A stretch of 55,160 nucleotides of DNA from Mycoplasmatota bacterium (GTDB taxonomy: Bacteria > Bacillota_I > Bacilli_A > Izemoplasmatales > Hujiaoplasmataceae): NCBI GenBank assembly GCA_027859085.1, contig JAQIBJ010000005.1, forward strand, positions 1 through 55,160. The letters run 5' to 3'. Under the pieces are notes generated by a model, which did no database searches, had not been told where the DNA came from, and saw only the letters and a program-made list of their open reading frames with translations. This document shows positions 34,438-41,614 of this stretch, one piece after another. The position numbers were made by a program, and so were the translations under genes. Position 1 is the stretch's first letter. Every line of letters starts with the position of its first letter.

Positions 34438-35418
34438 TTACTCTCCTTTATAAATTTGAATTAAATATTGATTAACTGCCAAAGCCGCTTTAGCGCCTTC
34501 TGCAGCTGAAATAATAATTTGTTTAAATGGTTGTTCCGTAACATCTCCTGCGGCAAACAATCCTGGAACTGATGTCATTTGATTAAGGTCAACCTTAATT
34601 TCTTCTCTTTCGTTGGTTTCAACGATATCTTTAATTAATTTTGAATTTGCCTCTGTACCAATTTCAATAAGTAAGCCATCTGCTTTTATCAATTTCTTCT
34701 CATTGGTATGTTTGTCTAATGCTTGAATACCTGTCATTTGTTCATTTCCAACCACAGAAATGATTTGTGTTTCTAAATGAATATCCAGTTTGTCAATGTC
34801 ATTCAGTTTATCTAATAAGATTTTATCAGCTCTAAATTGACTTCTATGAACCAAAGTAATCTTACTCGCCCATGGTACAAGATCAATAACGCCTTCTACT
34901 GCCGAATTTCCTCCACCAGCAACAATTACATGTTTGTCTTTAAAGAATGGTGCATCACAAGTTGCACAGTATGTCACGCCTTTATTGGTAAATTCTTTTT
35001 CTCCTGTCACACCGAGTTTTCTTGGTTCTCCACCTGTTGCCAATAGTAATGTTTTCGTCGTGTATTCTTTACCATTCGAAACTGAAACATTAAAGTCCTG
35101 TTTGACTTGTTCAATGCCTTGAACATAGACACCTTTAAGAATTGGCACTTCTAGTTGTTTCACATGGTCTAAAAATTTATTAGATAATTCTTCTCCTTCA
35201 ATCATACTAAACCCTATGTAATTATCAACCCAAGTTGTGTTATTGAGTTGACCACCAATTTCATTAACAATAATACCGACTTTTAATCCTTTTCTTTTTG
35301 CATATAAAGCGGCATTAAGTCCCGCGGGACCTCCACCAACAACAAGAAAATCCCATTTTTTGATTTGGTCAAATTCAGATGATTGTGTTTTTTTATCAAT
35401 ACTAAAATTAAACATCAT
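34438..35418 (-). CDS. Thioredoxin-reductase-like FAD/NAD(P)H disulfide reductase
   Basis: 326 residues. FAD-binding VVGGGPAGLNAALYA, redox-active C151-AT-C154 in VTYCATCDAPFF, NAD(P)H motif GGGNSAVEG followed by an HRS (HRSQFRA) that fits NADPH or NADH use, and the C-terminal GLFAAGDVT. About 20 extra residues precede the FAD motif. Expected to reduce the adjacent two-domain PDO, together forming an AhpF-like split module. Confidence 0.92.
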   Translation of the reverse strand: MMFNFSIDKKTQSSEFDQIKKWDFLVVGGGPAGLNAALYAKRKGLKVGIIVNEIGGQLNNTTWVDNYIGFSMIEGEELSNKFLDHVKQLEVPILKGVYVQGIEQVKQDFNVSVSNGKEYTTKTLLLATGGEPRKLGVTGEKEFTNKGVTYCATCDAPFFKDKHVIVAGGGNSAVEGVIDLVPWASKITLVHRSQFRADKILLDKLNDIDKLDIHLETQIISVVGNEQMTGIQALDKHTNEKKLIKADGLLIEIGTEANSKLIKDIVETNEREEIKVDLNQMTSVPGLFAAGDVTEQPFKQIIISAAEGAKAALAVNQYLIQIYKGE

Positions 35419-35424
35419 TTCACC

Positions 35425-35676
35425 TTACTTTCCTTTAACCACAAGATCAACTGCTTCATTAATATCTTCAATTTTTACATTAAATTTACGTTCAATTGTT
35501 TGGATTAAATTCTGTGTGGTTAAAATACCGATTGTTTTATCAACGCTTGATCGAATTGCTTTTAATTGAGTTAATAAATCCATACAAGCAATATCGTTAT
35601 CCATCATGTTTATAACGCCGTTCATTTGTCCGTGCGCTCTTTTTAATCTGTTTTTTAATGCGTCATCACATTTCAT
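35425..35676 (-). CDS. CsoR/FrmR/CstR-family (DUF156) repressor with a non-canonical ligand set
   Basis: 83-residue all-helical regulator: LKRAHGQMNGVINMM and ACMDLLTQLKAIRSSVDK are the family core. It keeps Cys31 (the CstR/CsoR first Cys), but the usual second helix ligands His and Cys are replaced (N56, T60), so copper binding as in CsoR is not possible; a thiol/persulfide or other signal is more likely. ATG 35676 with SD AAAGAGG is the start. It heads the operon with the reductase (six-base gap) and PDO. Confidence 0.88.
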   Translation of the reverse strand: MKCDDALKNRLKRAHGQMNGVINMMDNDIACMDLLTQLKAIRSSVDKTIGILTTQNLIQTIERKFNVKIEDINEAVDLVVKGK

Positions 35677-35708
35677 TATATAACCTCTTTCATTCAAGTT
35701 TCATCAAT

Positions 35709-35737
35709 ATTATACCCTAAGGGGTATGGTATTTCAA
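35709..35737 (-). promoter_or_regulatory. Promoter with CsoR-family operator in the spacer
   Basis: Minus-strand TTGAAA (35732-35737) and TATAAT (35709-35714), 17-base spacer. The spacer holds ATACCC-N4-GGGTAT (35712-35727), the classic CsoR/CstR/FrmR-type inverted repeat with G-tract. Autoregulation of the redox operon is therefore very likely. Confidence 0.87.
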
Positions 35738-35749
35738 CTGTTATGCTTA

Positions 35750-35776
35750 AAGAAAAAGACCTTGGATTTTCCAAGA
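35750..35776 (-). terminator. Terminator of the GNAT gene
   Basis: GATCTTGG-AAAAT-CCAAGGTC hairpin followed by TTTTTCTTT on the minus strand, directly after the stop codon at 35777. Confidence 0.83.
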
Positions 35777-36571
35777 TCATTTCTGATGATACATATCCCA
35801 TGTTCCAATGGTTTTAAACCCTAATCTTAAATAAATTTTACCAGCCTCTACATTGTCGTAAAATAAGCAAAGTGATTTATTTTTCTTGTTGATATATAAA
35901 TCCATTAATGCCATCATCAATTCCGATACTAAGCCTTGATTTCTAAACTCCTTATCAGTAGCAACTGAAACAACCATTGCCGAAATCGTTGTATCAGCAG
36001 TTGTCGCAACAGTTGAAATAATTTTACCTGATTTTTCAATAAAAAGTGTGGTTCCCATTTTCATTGAATTCATCTTTGCATCTACAAAACCAACTTTATT
36101 TCTCAAATGTAGACTAAATTCTTCAATGCAAGATATTAGATCATATAGTTTACCTGCATCTTCTTTAGTTTTTAATAGACGAATTTTATGAACATCATCA
36201 TTTAAAGGATGATTAAACTCAGATGCCTTGCAAAAATACATTCTTTCTAAAACGAAGTCAGTTAAATATGGATGAATCAATTTCATTAATTCTGTTTTCC
36301 CAGATATAAATTTAAATGGATCTAATTTAAAAATTTCTAAATAGTCTAAATTAAAAATTAATTTATCTGAATAATAGGTAGTATTTTCTTTATACCTTAA
36401 TAATATAGAAATCAATTGTTTTTCTTGATTAAACTCACCATAAATTCTTTGAAAGTCTTTATCAAAACCAAATGCTTCTATATCACCAATAGGAAAAATA
36501 TTGTATTCAGGTTCTTGATACAAATAATCTAGTAATATCTTTCTATCTTTTTCTTCTAATAATCTAATCAT
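35777..36571 (-). CDS. GNAT-family acetyltransferase with N-terminal extension
   Basis: 264 residues. The C-terminal half has the acetyl-CoA loop KEFRNQGLVSELM and the YLRLGFKTIG motif B; the first 130 residues are a divergent N-terminal domain as in FR47-like GNATs. Substrate unknown. ATG 36571 with SD AAGAGG is preferred over an ATG at 36634, which lacks an SD and overlaps the upstream gene. Third gene of an EamA-membrane-GNAT series. Confidence 0.82.
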   Translation of the reverse strand: MIRLLEEKDRKILLDYLYQEPEYNIFPIGDIEAFGFDKDFQRIYGEFNQEKQLISILLRYKENTTYYSDKLIFNLDYLEIFKLDPFKFISGKTELMKLIHPYLTDFVLERMYFCKASEFNHPLNDDVHKIRLLKTKEDAGKLYDLISCIEEFSLHLRNKVGFVDAKMNSMKMGTTLFIEKSGKIISTVATTADTTISAMVVSVATDKEFRNQGLVSELMMALMDLYINKKNKSLCLFYDNVEAGKIYLRLGFKTIGTWDMYHQK

Positions 36572-36630
36572 AATTACCTCTTTTAAAAAATTATGACATA
36601 AACCATCATTTTTTTCAATAGAAAAAGACA

Positions 36631-37602
36631 TCATTCGATGCCTTTCGTTTTATATTTTGTAACAATCAATTCAAATAAGTACTTTAAACCAATAGTGATG
36701 ACTACTGATGTCAAAGCCATTAACCCTAATTTTCCACCCAATCCATTATAATGCTCAAAATATACAAGGAATAAAAAGGCATGAATAAAAGCGGCAATAA
36801 ATAAATATAATATATTGGGTATTCTTCTTTTTGAAGACATCGCTATAAAACTAGCAGAAAAGAAAACCACAGTACATGTAAGGTAGTCTTGAACAATATA
36901 TATCATAATTAACGCAAATATAAGACTCGGCAACGCAGAAGCCAAAACCGCTGATTGTTTAAAATAGTGTTGAATATAAAAAGGAATAATAGCCCCTAAT
37001 AAACTTATTATAATCAAACGAAATATATTTAAATCATTTATAACAATCATAAAATCTTTTTCAAAAAACGTTGCGATTAGAATCGTTGACAAAAAAGCCG
37101 TCGTCCCTAATTTTCCGCCCATACCCTTAAAAGCTGGTTTTAACAAAGCAAATAATAAACCACAGAAAATAGCAATTGATGCAACCTCTAAATAATCAAA
37201 CATGAATGAAGAAACCATTCCAGCAAAAGAACCACAATAAATCGCTACTGAATATTTTTTCAACAACAAGAACCCTAATAGCCCTATAAAACTTGAAGCT
37301 ATTACAGCACTTAAATCCAGTTGATGTGCAATCAAATAAGTTAAAATGACACCAATGCCTGCTAAGATACCGTCATAATAATCTATTTTAAATAAAGTTT
37401 TTCTTTTTCTTTCTTCTCTATACAAATTAGAAAGACCAAACATCAGGGGAATGACTAATATAGCATATATTAATATCATCCAGTCACTAAATTCAAATAA
37501 GACTGTAATATAAACATATAATATTGTAAAAGACAATATGAACCAAGATAGAACATATGGACTTTTAAAGTTTTTAAATGATTGACTCAATACTTTTTTC
37601 AT
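36631..37602 (-). CDS. Polytopic membrane protein with internal duplication
   Basis: 323 residues, about ten membrane segments, no family recognised. A motif appears twice at equivalent places in the two halves: FKGMGGKLGTTAF near residue 160 and YNGLGGKLGLMAL near 295, suggesting an internal duplication with a re-entrant Gly-rich loop, as seen in transporters. SD AGGGGG with seven bases to ATG 37602. Confidence 0.75.
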   Translation of the reverse strand: MKKVLSQSFKNFKSPYVLSWFILSFTILYVYITVLFEFSDWMILIYAILVIPLMFGLSNLYREERKRKTLFKIDYYDGILAGIGVILTYLIAHQLDLSAVIASSFIGLLGFLLLKKYSVAIYCGSFAGMVSSFMFDYLEVASIAIFCGLLFALLKPAFKGMGGKLGTTAFLSTILIATFFEKDFMIVINDLNIFRLIIISLLGAIIPFYIQHYFKQSAVLASALPSLIFALIMIYIVQDYLTCTVVFFSASFIAMSSKRRIPNILYLFIAAFIHAFLFLVYFEHYNGLGGKLGLMALTSVVITIGLKYLFELIVTKYKTKGIE

Positions 37603-37659
37603 TATTTCCCCCTTCATTTTAATAACAAGTATTCCTTCATATATTTAATCTATTATAAA

Positions 37660-38571
37660 TTAAAATTGTTGAAAAGTTTCTGCGTGTTCATTGTTTTCTC
37701 TAATGGATAAATATGTTCCTATCCCCATTACTACAAAAGCTATAAAGAAAACCAGAGTAGGAGATTCTTTTAAAATTAGGAATGAGAATAATGCACCTGC
37801 AAATGGTGCTACTGCATAATAAGCACTTGTTCTCGCAGCACCTAAATGTCTTTGTGCGCTGATATAAAAATACAAACTTAAACCATAAGAGAAAAATCCT
37901 AATATAAGTGCTAAGAGTATATAATACCAAATTGCATTATATTGATTTACACTTAAAGCGATGATTAAAGATCCTAGTCCAGATCCAAACCCTTTAATCA
38001 CAACAACGTGTAAAGGATTTCCTTTAGATAACATTCTTGTACAATTGTTTTCAAGACCCCAACTTAAACTAGCAGCCATCACAAACAAAGCACCCATTGA
38101 AATATGAAAACCTGTGTAGTCCTCAAAACTTAATAATACTCCCGCCATGAGGATTAATACAATTGAAATCCACATTTTCTTACCAATGACTTCTTTAAAG
38201 AAAAACATGGCAATAATCGCTGTGAACACAATTTCAAAGTTATTTAAAAGTGATGCAGTTGAAGCCGTTGTTTTTGTTAAACCAATCATTAATAAAATAG
38301 GCGCAACTATATCAAGCAACACCATTAAAACAATATATTTAATATCCGGTTTTTTAAATCCTTTTAGAATATGATTCTTTCTTTGTTGTTTACTAAGCAA
38401 AACGACAAGTAACATGCCTATCCCTGCACCAAAATATAATAAAGAAGACATTAAATATGGCGAAATATGATCTAATAAGAGTTTAGAAAATGGCGCACTA
38501 AACCCATAAAAGAATGCCGCTAATAATGCATAAACAACAGCAATGTAAATAACACTTTTTCCTTTAAACAT
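37660..38571 (-). CDS. EamA/DMT-family transporter
   Basis: Ten-helix drug/metabolite transporter, two EamA repeats, 303 residues. Repeat marks: FSAPFSKLLLDHISPYLMS, and LGAARTSAYYAVAPFAGALFSFLILKE in the second. Substrate unknown; many relatives export amino acids or metabolites. SD AAGGAG. Confidence 0.9.
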   Translation of the reverse strand: MFKGKSVIYIAVVYALLAAFFYGFSAPFSKLLLDHISPYLMSSLLYFGAGIGMLLVVLLSKQQRKNHILKGFKKPDIKYIVLMVLLDIVAPILLMIGLTKTTASTASLLNNFEIVFTAIIAMFFFKEVIGKKMWISIVLILMAGVLLSFEDYTGFHISMGALFVMAASLSWGLENNCTRMLSKGNPLHVVVIKGFGSGLGSLIIALSVNQYNAIWYYILLALILGFFSYGLSLYFYISAQRHLGAARTSAYYAVAPFAGALFSFLILKESPTLVFFIAFVVMGIGTYLSIRENNEHAETFQQF

Positions 38572-38598
38572 AGCAATCTCCTTATGTTGTATAAAGTC

Positions 38599-38607
38599 AT
38601 TATATCA
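38599..38607 (-). promoter_or_regulatory. Extended -10 promoter of the EamA operon
   Basis: TGATATAAT on the minus strand, 28 bases before the start codon. The rest of 38608-38790 shows no ORF or repeat that I can support. Confidence 0.6.
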
Positions 38608-38790
38608 TAAGTTAATATTCAGTAAAAATAAATTTAAGTTCTTATACATCTTTTCTAGAAAATCTTCCATAAGTCTTTGCGGTATGGAGCTGATACCATT
38701 ATAAACTATAGAAAGTGAATTATTTACAACTCAGCATATGTTGTATTGACCTTACTCATTCATCAGACATTTTCTGTAAAAACATATAAG

Positions 38791-38819
38791 AAAAAAGGTA
38801 TCTAAAAGATACCCTTTTT
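38791..38819. terminator. Terminator of the DUF2202 gene
   Basis: GGTATCT-TTT-AGATACC (7-bp perfect stem, extended by A/T pairs) with T-runs on both strands, about 20 bases after the stop codon at 38840. Confidence 0.87.
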
Positions 38820-38839
38820 GTATTGAATGTATTTGGAAT

Positions 38840-39511
38840 TTATTGTTGATTGTTCAAACATTCTCCATTGTTTTTATTTCCTTGGCCATTTCCACGATTT
38901 GAAGAAGTGTTTTCTCCGTTTTGAAACATTTTTCTAAATCTGTTTTTAACTTGTTCCATCATATCTTGTCCATAATATTGTAAACGATCATTTGAAAATG
39001 CAGCTAAGTGATTTTCAGATGCTGACAATAAATACTCAAATGCACTTCTAACATCTTCTCCCAAGTTATCTTGGCTCAAGAATAATTGGTACATAGCAAT
39101 ATTTTTCTCTTCTGCTTCAAGGCCAGTTGCAATTGCACTCGTAATTGAATCAGGTACGATAACTGATTCTGCAGCATTATTTTCTGGCACTTCTATACCA
39201 TACGTAACAAATAATGGCAATAATAAATCAATATGTGTTTGTTCTGCTTGGACGATATTGATAAATGGTCTAACCTCTCCAAACTCTAATATAATTGCTT
39301 CATATTCTGCTATTGCTAAATATTCATCTTGAATTGCAAAAGCCAACATTTCTTCTACACTATATTCCAAATCCTCAGAAACCGCAAATTCATTTTGACT
39401 CTCTAAATCCGAATACACGCTACTAGCATTTACTGATGTAAGTGTGAGTGTTAGTCCAACCACAACCACCAAAGCACCAAATATTAATCCTTTTCCTAAT
39501 TTTGTTTTCAT
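38840..39511 (-). CDS. Exported DUF2202 ferritin-like protein, ECF sigma regulated
   Basis: Signal peptide (MKTKLGKGLIFGALVVVVGL, cleavage near NASS), then a four-helix ferritin-like DUF2202 domain: EEMLAFAIQDEYLAIAEYEAI, NIVQAEQTHIDLLLPLF, EEKNIAMYQLFL and ASENHLAAF carry the paired Glu/His expected for a di-iron site. The tail is Asn/Gly-rich (NRGNGQGNKNNGE) with one Cys. An ECF promoter identical in its boxes to that of the sigma operon lies 26 bases upstream. Role unknown; envelope metal or oxidative handling is a guess. Confidence 0.87.
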   Translation of the reverse strand: MKTKLGKGLIFGALVVVVGLTLTLTSVNASSVYSDLESQNEFAVSEDLEYSVEEMLAFAIQDEYLAIAEYEAIILEFGEVRPFINIVQAEQTHIDLLLPLFVTYGIEVPENNAAESVIVPDSITSAIATGLEAEEKNIAMYQLFLSQDNLGEDVRSAFEYLLSASENHLAAFSNDRLQYYGQDMMEQVKNRFRKMFQNGENTSSNRGNGQGNKNNGECLNNQQ

Positions 39512-39536
39512 TATAATTCCTCCTCTTCTTTAATAG

Positions 39537-39565
39537 ATATACGTAAGAACTCATGTTTTTATTGG
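39537..39565 (-). promoter_or_regulatory. ECF sigma promoter of the DUF2202 gene
   Basis: Minus-strand CCAATAAAAA (39556-39565) and ACGTATAT (39537-39544), N11 apart, matching the sites at 13717 and 15385 in both boxes and in spacing. SD GAGGAGG follows. Confidence 0.82.
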
Positions 39566-39740
39566 TAAAATCTTTTTTTAATTATATTTTCAATTTATTA
39601 TAATAGGTTAATCTAAGAATCAAATGATAACTTTATACTGATTTCCAATGTTTTTTTTGATTTTCTTCATAGTATTAATCTTAAACTTCATGTATATTTT
39701 CCATTTTTCAAGCGTTCATCTAGATGATTTATAAGTTTGA

Positions 39741-39768
39741 TTGAAAAAAAAAAGAAAAGTGCTATAAT
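39741..39768 (+). promoter_or_regulatory. Hydrogenase operon promoter
   Basis: TTGAAA (39741-39746), 16-base spacer, TATAAT (39763-39768) with TGC extension. Start expected near 39775, giving a 135-base leader, the longest in the window. Bases 39566-39740 hold nothing else I can support. Confidence 0.75.
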
Positions 39769-39774
39769 AAAAAC

Positions 39775-39909
39775 AGACTGATTTTAAAAAAAGGAGGTTA
39801 ATTTTTTTGTTTAAGTGTAGACAGAAGCAAATTCTATAAATATTATTTTTTTATGCGGTCAAGATTATAGAAGCAATGAATTGTCAAAAACACACAAGGA
39901 GGAACAAGA
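39775..39909 (+). promoter_or_regulatory. Long hydrogenase leader with an orphan SD and possible 10-codon leader peptide
   Basis: A perfect SD (AGGAGG, 39792-39797) lies 113 bases before the first gene. Nine bases after it, TTG 39807 opens a ten-codon frame (MFKCRQKQIL) ending with TAA at 39837-39839. A second SD (AAGGAGG) serves the real first gene. This may be a leader peptide controlling the operon or a decayed start. Confidence 0.4.
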
Positions 39910-40371
39910 ATGAAAATAAAAGAGATACTGTCTAAGTATCCAAAAGAGTCAGAATATCTAATAGAGATCTTACTTGAAATCCAATCATCTAGTAAAAATC
40001 ATTATATTTCGTCGGAAGATGTTGAACAGATTTCAAAATATTTAGATATTCCAGAAAGTCAGATATGCTCAGTCACATCTTTTTATACGTTGTTATCAAT
40101 GAACCCAAAAGGCAGATACGTAATACAAGTGTGTCACGATGTGCCTTGTTTTGTTAATGATACAACAAGTATTTATGAAAAACTTGTAGACATGCTAGCC
40201 ATCGAAGATGGCGAGACAACAGAAGACAACTTATTTACACTAGAAATTACAGAGTGTTTAGGATGTTGTAATGAAGCCCCAGCAATGCGAGTTAATGACC
40301 AAGTATATACGAGTTTAACCCCTAAAAAGGTGGAAAAAATAGTCAAAGATTTGAGAGGTGAAGAAAAATGA
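39910..40371 (+). CDS. NuoE/HydC-like [2Fe-2S] subunit of the NAD-linked hydrogenase
   Basis: Thioredoxin-like [2Fe-2S] protein of 153 residues. Ligands Cys75, Cys80 (VCHDVPC) and Cys116, Cys120 (ECLGCC). Helical N-terminal part with the SVTSFYTLL motif of the NuoE family. Passes electrons between the NuoF-like flavoprotein and HydA. Four-base ATGA overlap with the next gene. Confidence 0.94.
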   Translation: MKIKEILSKYPKESEYLIEILLEIQSSSKNHYISSEDVEQISKYLDIPESQICSVTSFYTLLSMNPKGRYVIQVCHDVPCFVNDTTSIYEKLVDMLAIEDGETTEDNLFTLEITECLGCCNEAPAMRVNDQVYTSLTPKKVEKIVKDLRGEEK

Positions 40372-41612
40372 TTCAACAAAAAGTCATTTCGAAAAGATTT
40401 GGTAAAGTTGATCCATTATCAATTGACAGTTACATCAAATTTGATGGATACAATGCTTTAGAAAAAGCACTCACTATGCATCCAACTCAAATCATTGATG
40501 AAATTGAAAAATCGAAAATTAGAGGTCGAGGTGGAGCGGGATTCCCTGCTCATATAAAAGCGCGTGCATTGGCAAATGCAAAACAACCAAAATATATTGT
40601 ATGCAATGCTGATGAAGGTGAACCAGGAAACTTTAAGGATAGAATAATAATGGAAAATGATCCATTTTCAATTCTTGAAGGTATGGTTATTTTAGCTTAT
40701 GCTACGGGAGCTAAAAAAGGATATATTTATATTCGTGGTGAATATCAAAATGCAATAAAAATTATGAAAATGACAATTCAAAATGCAATAGATAAAGGCT
40801 ATTTAGGAGAAAATATATTAAATAAAGGATTTGACTTTAATTTAGAAATAAGAACAGGTGCTGGATCATATGTGGTCGGCGAAGAATTTTCAATGATTGA
40901 ATCAATTGAAGGAAAACCTGGTCGATCAAGAGTGAAACCGCCTTATCCAACTGATAAGGGAATTCACGATAAGCCTACACTCATAAACAATGTAGAAACT
41001 TTTGCGAATTTCCCCCACATAATTTTGATGGGTGGAGACAATTATGCAAAAATAGGAACACCATCATCAACAGGAACTAAATTGATTAGTTTATCAGGTA
41101 ACGTGAAAAATAAAGGACTATATGAAGTTCCTTTTGGAACTTCAATTCGCGATGTTATTTTTAAACTCGGAGATGGAGTTAGCTATAATCGATCAATTAA
41201 AATGGTTCAATTAGGTGGTGCTTCTGGTCCAATCATTCCAGAATATATGTTAGATATGGCTATTGATTTTGAAAGATTCGAAAACTTTGATTCAAAAACA
41301 GGTACAGGCGCAATCATTGTAATTGATGAGCGATTTGATATCTTTGATATCTTATTAATCAATATGAATTTCTTTGTACATCAATCATGTGGTAAATGTG
41401 CACCTTGTAGAGAAGGCCATACACAAATAGTAAACTTGCTCAATAAAATTAAGAATCATCGTGGAACAGAACAAGATTTGATGTCTTTAGAAAATCTTGC
41501 CAATGTTATTCAACAGACATCTCTTTGTGGTCTAGGGCAGACTTCGATGACATCAATCATTTCGTCACTGAGATATTTCCGTGATGATTACTTTGCTAAA
41601 GTGAGGTATTAA
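40368..41612 (+). CDS. NuoF/HydB-like NADH-binding flavoprotein, short form
   Basis: Binds NAD(H) and FMN: RGRGGAGFPAHIKA and CNADEGEPGNFKDR, then GAGSYVVGEEFSMIESIEGKPG-type stretch (about residues 165-185). One 4Fe-4S site: SCGKCAPCREG near 340 and the fourth Cys in SLCGLGQTS. At 414 residues it equals complex I NuoF and lacks the N-terminal [2Fe-2S] domain and the C-terminal 2x[4Fe-4S] domain of typical bifurcating HydB (about 600 residues). Two bases separate it from hydA. Confidence 0.94.
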   Translation: MIQQKVISKRFGKVDPLSIDSYIKFDGYNALEKALTMHPTQIIDEIEKSKIRGRGGAGFPAHIKARALANAKQPKYIVCNADEGEPGNFKDRIIMENDPFSILEGMVILAYATGAKKGYIYIRGEYQNAIKIMKMTIQNAIDKGYLGENILNKGFDFNLEIRTGAGSYVVGEEFSMIESIEGKPGRSRVKPPYPTDKGIHDKPTLINNVETFANFPHIILMGGDNYAKIGTPSSTGTKLISLSGNVKNKGLYEVPFGTSIRDVIFKLGDGVSYNRSIKMVQLGGASGPIIPEYMLDMAIDFERFENFDSKTGTGAIIVIDERFDIFDILLINMNFFVHQSCGKCAPCREGHTQIVNLLNKIKNHRGTEQDLMSLENLANVIQQTSLCGLGQTSMTSIISSLRYFRDDYFAKVRY

Positions 41613-41614
41613 TT

